A DNA stretch of 32,335 nt from Propionibacteriaceae bacterium. GTDB taxonomy: Bacteria > Actinomycetota > Actinomycetes > Propionibacteriales > Propionibacteriaceae. Both the position numbers and the translations under genes were made by a program. The notes under the pieces were generated by a model. That model was not told the origin of the DNA, did not search any database, and saw only the letters and a program-made list of their open reading frames with translations. Numbering within the stretch: the stretch's first letter is position 1; every line of letters begins with the position of its first letter. Of this stretch, positions 26,830 through 32,335 are shown piece after piece. The stretch covers positions 1-32,335 of the forward strand of contig JAIRZI010000067.1 in NCBI GenBank assembly GCA_031267295.1, in the 5' to 3' direction.

Positions 26830-29800
26830 GAGTCGCCTCCATCATCAGTGCAACAAGTTGTTCTTCGGTTGCCCCGGCAGTTACTCCGTGCTCTTTAGCG
26901 GCAAGCACGCGCGCATAGTCGCGTGGCATGATTTTTGTGAACCGTTCAGCAATCTTTCCGGCAGCCAACAACGCCGCCGCCACCTGGGAACCAGTCTCCA
27001 GTTGATGAATAGCTAACAGTTCGCACACCCGAGCAGTGTCGGTTTCCTGTAGCGCTACCGCAGCTACCAATTCGGTGTTGAGCAGCCCCATATCTAGGTC
27101 GAGTACCCAAGCGATACCGCCCGACATACCCGCTGCAAAGTTACGTCCCGTAGAACCTAATATCAACACCTCACCACCCGTCATGTACTCACAACCGTGG
27201 TCGCCAACTCCCTCCACAACTGCGGTAGCTCCGGAGTTACGCACACAGAACCGCTCCCCCACTTGGCCGCGCAACAACAGTTGTCCGCTGGTTGCCCCAT
27301 ACCCAATGACGTTGCCCGCCACTATTTCAGCGGCTGGATCGAACGGAGAATCGGAAGACGGATAGACGATTATGCGGCCGCCAGATAATCCTTTACCAAG
27401 ATAATCGTTGGAATCTCCCACTAACCGTAGTGTCACTCCGCGAGGTAGGAACGCCCCAAAGCTTTGCCCTCCAGTGCCATAGAACGTGAAATCTATGGTG
27501 TCGTCCGGTAACCCCGTTCCTGAGGTAGCTTTAGTCACCTGATAGCCCAACGTGGTGCCGACACTACGATGCGTATTGCGTACCTGGAACTCAGCCTGCA
27601 CCGCAGTGCCAGCAGTGATCGCCGGTTCGGCGGCGGCAATTAAGTGCACGTCGAGGGCTTTATCCAACTCATGGTCTTGACTCCTAACTTGATGTCGTTG
27701 CTGTCCGCGTTTCGGTTCCACACTGCTAAGCAGCGCCGATAAATCAAGCCCGGCAGCTTTCCAATGGTGAAGCGCCCGCCGAGCTTGTATCACTTCGACG
27801 TGCCCCACGGCTTCGATGATGCTGCGGAACCCCAACTCAGCGAGTAGTTCACGCACTTGTTGAGCAAGCATCATAAAGAAATTGATGATGTACTCTGGCT
27901 TGCCAGTGAAGTATCTGCGCAGTTGTGGATTTTGGGTAGCTATCCCCACCGGACAGGTGTCCTGATTGCAGACTCGCATCATAGTGCAACCGCTAGCCAC
28001 TAGTACGGTGGTTGCAAACCCGAACTCTTCAGCGCCGAGCAGTGCGGCGATCACCACATCCCGTCCGGTTTTCAACTGACCGTCAACTTGTAGTACCACT
28101 CGATCACGCAACCCGTTACGCAGTAGTGTCTGTTGTACCTCCGCTAACCCCAACTCCCAAGGGCCACCGGCATGTTTAATGGAGTTAAGCGGACTGGCAC
28201 CCGTGCCGCCATCATGTCCCGAAACTAAAATCACATCAGCTTTTGCTTTGGCAACCCCGGCAGCCACCGTACCAACTCCGGACTCAGACACCAGTTTCAC
28301 TTGAATACGAGCCAGCGGATTAGCACTCTTGAGATCATGGATGAGTTGTTTGATGTCCTCAATCGAGTAGATGTCATGATGCGGCGGCGGACTGATGAGT
28401 TGCACTCCCGGGGTGGAATGCCGCACCGCCGCCACCCAAGGATAAACCTTCGAACCTGGCAACTGACCGCCCTCACCCGGTTTGGCACCTTGTGCCATCT
28501 TGATCTGGATGTCGGTGGCGTTCGCTAAATACTCACTGGTGACTCCAAACCGTCCACTGGCAACTTGTTTGATTGCCGAACAGCGTAGTGGATCATACAA
28601 CCGCTCCGGGGATTCGCCACCCTCACCGGTGTTCGACTTGCCACCGATAGAGTTCATAGCGATAGCGATGTTTTCGTGAGCTTCTTTCGAGATCGATCCA
28701 AAGCTCATCGCACCCGTGGAGAACCGTTTCACGATTTCGCTCGCCGGTTCCACTTCATCCAGTGGAACGCTGGAACGCGCGCCGTTCAGCGAAAACAACG
28801 CTCGCAACGTCATCAGGCGAGTATCTGAATCGTTGATGCGCCCGGTGTAACGCTTAAACATCTGGTAGTCGTTATCCCGAACTGCTTGTTGGAGCGTGAA
28901 AATTGCTTCCGGGTCGAACAGATGTTGCTCCCCTTCGCGGCGCCATTGGTATTCGCCACCAACTGATAACGTGCGATGCGGCTGTTTATTACCAGTGGGG
29001 GGGTAACCCAAGGCATGACGTTCCGCCACATCCTGTGCTACCTGCTCTAAACCGATGCCACCGATGCGGCTCACCGTAGCGGTGAAAAACTCGTCTACAA
29101 ACTCTGCTGATAATCCGATGGCTTCGAACACTTGGGCGCCGATGTAGCTAGAGATAGTGGAAATACCCATTTTGCTCATCACTTTGAGCACGCCTTTGCC
29201 AAGCGCTTTTCGTACATTTTCAATGGCTTTTTGAGGATTTACCGTGACGTACATTTCACGGCGCGCCATATCTTCGGCGGTTTCAAAAGCAAGATACGGG
29301 TTAATAGCAGCCGCTCCATAGCCGATCAACAACGCTGCATGATGCACTTCGCGCACATCACCAGCCTCTACAACAAGACCAATCTGGGTGCGTTGTTTCA
29401 CATTCACTAAATGGTTATGGATAGCTGCGGTGAGCAGTAACGACGGAATAGGGCCGTGGTCGCCATCGGAGTGTCGGTCGGAAAGCACGATGATTCGCGC
29501 CCCCGCTGCGATAGCTGCGCTCACTTCGGTGCGAATCTGCGCTAAGCGTTCTTTGAGTGCCGTCACTCCCCGCTCTACCACATAAAGCCCCCGAATTACA
29601 TGGGTATGCCCGCCAGTGGGTTGTGCACCGTGCTCTCCCAAATGCAAGATTTTTGCCAACTGTTCCGAGTCGAGAATCGGGAAAGGAATCATAATCTGCC
29701 GACAGGAATCTGAGCCAGGAGTTAGTAGATTCGCTTCCGGACCAATGCCGATTTGCAGTGAGGTGACCAACTCTTCTCGAATGGCATCCAAGGGCGGGTT

Positions 29801-31333
29801 GGTGACCTGCGCGAACACTTGCCGGAAATAATCGAACAGATTACGCGGCTTGGTTGACAATACCGCGAGTGGGGTGTCGTCGCCCATAGCTCCGATTGGT
29901 TCTGCACCCGTGTTCGCCATCGGAGCGATAATTCGACGCAGTTCTTCGTGGGTGTAGCCAAATATCTGTCCGCGACGACTGACTGATGCCGGTGAATGCA
30001 CCACATGGGTACGCTCCGGCAGGTCGTCAATATTCACTACACCTTGCGCTAGCCATTCACCATAAGGATGTTCGGCAGCTAAGGTGTCCTTGATTTCACG
30101 GTCATCGATGAGCCGATGTTCGCGGATGTCGGCAAGCAACACCCGTCCCGGGCGCAGTCGCCCCTTGGATAGCACATCAGCAGGAGGCACCGGCAGTACC
30201 CCCGCTTCGGAAGCAAAAATGATTCGATTATCGCGGGTAATCCAATAGCGCGCAGGCCGCAGCCCATTGCGATCAAGAACCGCACCGATCTGGTTTCCGT
30301 CGGTGAACGCCACCACAGCAGGACCATCCCACGGTTCCATGACGCAGGAGTGAAAACGGTAGAAATCACGATGCGCTGCTGGCATTCGGTCATTGTGCTC
30401 CCACGCCTCCGGTATCATCATCAAGATCGCGTGCGCCAGTGGACGACCTCCCAAATGTAACAGTTCTAGCACTTCATCAAAGTTTGCCGAATCGGAAACT
30501 CCTTGCTGGCAGATGGGAAATATGCGATTGAGATCACCCGGGATTAAATCGGTGGATAGCAACGATTCGCGCGCTCGCATCTTGGCTCGATTTCCTCTGA
30601 TGGTGTTGATTTCGCCGTTGTGAGCGATCATGCGGAACGGGTGCGCCAGTGACCAACTGGGGAATGTGTTAGTGGAGAAACGCGAATGCACTAGCACCAG
30701 CGCAGAGGTGAATTGTTCGTCATGCAGTTCCGGATATACCTGATCTAGCTGTGCTGTAGTGAGCATCCCTTTATAGACGATGGTGCGCGCCGATAGCGAC
30801 GAGAAGTACACCCCGATTTCATTCTCAACCCGGCGGCGCAGACAATAAGCGCGCCGATCAAGGGCTATTCCCTGCTCACCGGTGTATGAACTTATAAATA
30901 GTTGGGCAAAGTATGGGCGTACTGCTTCCGATACCGGCGATAAACCGCTGGCATCGGTTGGCAGATCACGCCACCCCAACACTTTAAGACCTTCTTCCGC
31001 CGCGATCTGCTGTATCGAGATTATCGCTAAATCACGCTCCAACTCTGTGACCGGAAGATAGGCGATACCACAGGCGTATGCTCCCGATTCTGGAAGCCAG
31101 AACCCCACATTGGCACGCAAGAAGTCATCTGGAAGTTGCGTCAAAATGCCGGCACCATCGCCAGCCGCAGTATCCTCACCAGTAGCGCCTCTGTGATCAA
31201 GGTTAGCGAGCGCGCTAAGCCCTTGTTCCACAATGGCATGGCTGGCTCGACCAGTGAGGTCAGCTACGAAAGCGACGCCACACGAATCATGCTCAAACGC
31301 CGGGTCGTAGAGCCCTTGCTTGGACAACTCCAT
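26822..31333 (-). CDS. gltB: Glutamate synthase large subunit
   Basis: Makes two glutamates from glutamine and 2-oxoglutarate (ammonia assimilation). 1503 residues, normal length. A 17-residue propeptide is followed by the glutaminase nucleophile C18 (HDSCGVAF). Then come the glutaminase domain ([19 protein letters not shown]), the central domain, and the FMN-binding synthase domain with the 3Fe-4S cysteines C1116, C1122 and C1127 ([12 protein letters not shown]). The C-terminal beta-helix domain has [13 protein letters not shown] and [12 protein letters not shown]. The ATG has GGGAG upstream; TATAAC at 31359-31354 is a possible -10 element. Its partner gltD overlaps by 8 bp. Confidence 0.97.
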   Translation of the reverse strand: MELSKQGLYDPAFEHDSCGVAFVADLTGRASHAIVEQGLSALANLDHRGATGEDTAAGDGAGILTQLPDDFLRANVGFWLPESGAYACGIAYLPVTELERDLAIISIQQIAAEEGLKVLGWRDLPTDASGLSPVSEAVRPYFAQLFISSYTGEQGIALDRRAYCLRRRVENEIGVYFSSLSARTIVYKGMLTTAQLDQVYPELHDEQFTSALVLVHSRFSTNTFPSWSLAHPFRMIAHNGEINTIRGNRAKMRARESLLSTDLIPGDLNRIFPICQQGVSDSANFDEVLELLHLGGRPLAHAILMMIPEAWEHNDRMPAAHRDFYRFHSCVMEPWDGPAVVAFTDGNQIGAVLDRNGLRPARYWITRDNRIIFASEAGVLPVPPADVLSKGRLRPGRVLLADIREHRLIDDREIKDTLAAEHPYGEWLAQGVVNIDDLPERTHVVHSPASVSRRGQIFGYTHEELRRIIAPMANTGAEPIGAMGDDTPLAVLSTKPRNLFDYFRQVFAQVTNPPLDAIREELVTSLQIGIGPEANLLTPGSDSCRQIMIPFPILDSEQLAKILHLGEHGAQPTGGHTHVIRGLYVVERGVTALKERLAQIRTEVSAAIAAGARIIVLSDRHSDGDHGPIPSLLLTAAIHNHLVNVKQRTQIGLVVEAGDVREVHHAALLIGYGAAAINPYLAFETAEDMARREMYVTVNPQKAIENVRKALGKGVLKVMSKMGISTISSYIGAQVFEAIGLSAEFVDEFFTATVSRIGGIGLEQVAQDVAERHALGYPPTGNKQPHRTLSVGGEYQWRREGEQHLFDPEAIFTLQQAVRDNDYQMFKRYTGRINDSDTRLMTLRALFSLNGARSSVPLDEVEPASEIVKRFSTGAMSFGSISKEAHENIAIAMNSIGGKSNTGEGGESPERLYDPLRCSAIKQVASGRFGVTSEYLANATDIQIKMAQGAKPGEGGQLPGSKVYPWVAAVRHSTPGVQLISPPPHHDIYSIEDIKQLIHDLKSANPLARIQVKLVSESGVGTVAAGVAKAKADVILVSGHDGGTGASPLNSIKHAGGPWELGLAEVQQTLLRNGLRDRVVLQVDGQLKTGRDVVIAALLGAEEFGFATTVLVASGCTMMRVCNQDTCPVGIATQNPQLRRYFTGKPEYIINFFMMLAQQVRELLAELGFRSIIEAVGHVEVIQARRALHHWKAAGLDLSALLSSVEPKRGQQRHQVRSQDHELDKALDVHLIAAAEPAITAGTAVQAEFQVRNTHRSVGTTLGYQVTKATSGTGLPDDTIDFTFYGTGGQSFGAFLPRGVTLRLVGDSNDYLGKGLSGGRIIVYPSSDSPFDPAAEIVAGNVIGYGATSGQLLLRGQVGERFCVRNSGATAVVEGVGDHGCEYMTGGEVLILGSTGRNFAAGMSGGIAWVLDLDMGLLNTELVAAVALQETDTARVCELLAIHQLETGSQVAAALLAAGKIAERFTKIMPRDYARVLAAKEHGVTAGATEEQLVALMMEATRG

Positions 31334-31353
31334 TGCAGACTCCCAACTGATTA

Positions 31354-31359
31354 GTTATA
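31354..31359 (-). promoter_or_regulatory. Predicted -10 element of gltBD
   Basis: TATAAC on the minus strand, 20 bp before the gltB ATG; five of six bases match TATAAT. TTCCGG 17 bp upstream is a poor -35. The lgt-gltB gap is 88 bp and has no visible terminator for lgt. Confidence 0.35.
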
Positions 31360-31421
31360 CGTAAATCGCCAGACTACCGGAAAGACGATAGCAGAACCGC
31401 CGCAGCAAAGCGTTCTATGGA

Positions 31422-32335
31422 CTAAATACGAGAACTATCTTCGGGTGTTGGTTGCGAAGTTGTCACACCCGCCCCACCGTAGGAATCGTCTTTCGTGCTC
31501 TCAACTTGAAAACCATCCCCGGCATTGTCAGCCTGCGAATTATCTTTTGCGTCAATGGTAACGGGGTTCTGCACTACGGCTACGTCTGCTGTTCTAGGGG
31601 TGCTCTCCTCTTCACTTTCAGCCGTAACAGCTATCGGTTCTGTGAGGCCAACCTCCGATGATTCTTCATCGGCGACGCGCGGTTGCGCAGTGGAATCCGT
31701 ATCGTTAGCTTCGGAATCCTGCCGGTTAGTAAACGGCATCGCGTCGCCACCTGGAAACTTAAGCAACTGGAAGATAAACGTGCAGAGCATCACTATGAAT
31801 ACGGCGGCGCTCGTCCAGTTGTTCACCCTGATACCTCCCGGGGCGTTCACCGGATCGATACGGATCAACTCAATGAAGAAACGTCCGAACGTGTACCAGA
31901 GCAGATAACTGGTGAATACTTTGCCGCGCTGTGAGCTGCTGGCTCGCGCCACTAGGAATAATACGGCGATGCCTAGCACATTCCACAGTCCCTCATAAAG
32001 GAATGTTGGATGAAAAGTGGCATAGTCGGCGTAACCTACCGGACGGTTTACAACGTCAATCTCCAGCCCCCACGGTAACTCAGTCGGAGTGCCAAACACC
32101 TCTTGGTTGAACCAGTTGCCCAGCCGCCCAATGGCCTGTGCCAGCAACAGCGTAGGTGCGAAAACATCCGCTACGCCAGCCATTGGAAGGTGCTTCACTT
32201 TGCAAAACACCCATACCCCGATCGCACCACCAGCGATACCGCCCAGAATGCCTAAGCCGCCGTTCCATATCTTGAAAATATCCAACCAACTACGACCATT
32301 ACCAAAGTAACGATCCCATTCGGTTACCACATGAT
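31422..32335 (-). CDS. lgt: Prolipoprotein diacylglyceryl transferase (N-terminus cut by window edge)
   Basis: Integral membrane enzyme that attaches diacylglycerol to the lipobox cysteine of prolipoproteins. The frame is open at the right edge; the first internal start candidate (GTG 32330) lies inside the conserved HVVTEWDRYFG block, so the true start is outside. The Lgt signature GRLGNWFNQEVFGTPTELPWGLEI is present, and several membrane helices follow (NVLGIAVLFLVARAS, TFGRFFIELIRID, SAAVFIVMLCTFIFQLL). After the last helix comes a 105-residue acidic, Ser/Thr-rich tail (codons about 31425-31739) with no recognisable domain. C-terminal extensions of this kind are known in actinobacterial Lgt proteins. 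Confidence 0.95.
   Translation of the reverse strand, partial: HVVTEWDRYFGNGRSWLDIFKIWNGGLGILGGIAGGAIGVWVFCKVKHLPMAGVADVFAPTLLLAQAIGRLGNWFNQEVFGTPTELPWGLEIDVVNRPVGYADYATFHPTFLYEGLWNVLGIAVLFLVARASSSQRGKVFTSYLLWYTFGRFFIELIRIDPVNAPGGIRVNNWTSAAVFIVMLCTFIFQLLKFPGGDAMPFTNRQDSEANDTDSTAQPRVADEESSEVGLTEPIAVTAESEEESTPRTADVAVVQNPVTIDAKDNSQADNAGDGFQVESTKDDSYGGAGVTTSQPTPEDSSRI

Noticed and set aside
28914-28929. Second SOS-like sequence TCGAAC-N4-GTTGCT
   Set aside because: Only one half-site is good and it lies deep inside gltB, far from any start.
1-32335. tRNA, rRNA, CRISPR, insertion sequence or prophage
   Set aside because: No tRNA arm pattern, no regularly spaced repeats, no transposase or integrase motifs, and gaps between genes are all under 300 bp.

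Overview
This is a dense, almost entirely housekeeping stretch of an actinobacterial chromosome (roughly half G+C by eye). The assignment rests on gene order: aspS/hisS-metallo-hydrolase, relA, secF-secD-yajC, ruvB-ruvA-ruvC-yebC, a hisD-hisC-hisB-hisH-hisA operon, dnaE1, gltD-gltB and lgt are actinobacterial neighbours. Supporting signs are the mycobacterial-type SOS box, frequent GTG starts, the HisA/PriA-type isomerase and promoters that suggest leaderless mRNAs. I cannot name the genus. Nothing in the window looks like a phage, transposon, CRISPR array, tRNA or rRNA.

Layout from left to right; all genes are on the minus strand unless stated. Positions 1-3730: translation genes aspS (cut by the left edge) and hisS, with a glyoxalase II-like hydrolase overlapping hisS. 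Positions 3761-5002: a plus-strand DUF349 protein. Positions 5151-8519: relA, and a divergent plus-strand PfkB-family kinase. Positions 8635-12057: secF, secD and yajC (protein export). Positions 12184-15396: ruvB, ruvA, ruvC and yebC, with a LexA-type box in front of ruvC. Positions 15439-16581: a double-GNAT acetyltransferase. Positions 16647-21175: the his operon, with start/stop overlaps at every junction. Positions 21204-21710: a small four-helix membrane protein. Positions 21818-25321: dnaE1. Positions 25375-31333: the two glutamate synthase subunits. Positions 31422-32335: lgt, cut by the right edge.

The genes form functional groups: tRNA charging, stringent response, Sec export, Holliday-junction processing under apparent SOS control, histidine synthesis, replication, ammonia assimilation and lipoprotein maturation. 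Two conserved blocks that lie far apart in Mycobacterium tuberculosis (the relA-sec-ruv block and the his/dnaE/lgt genes) are joined here.

I found no convincing new multi-gene system. The items most worth a second look are small: the SOS box in front of ruvC, a decayed 45-bp-offset duplication of the ruvA 3' end that carries the ruvB start signals, a 24-bp tandem repeat inside secD, a perfect palindrome at the predicted yajC transcription start, a group of predicted leaderless promoters, and a PfkB kinase in the slot where relatives carry apt.
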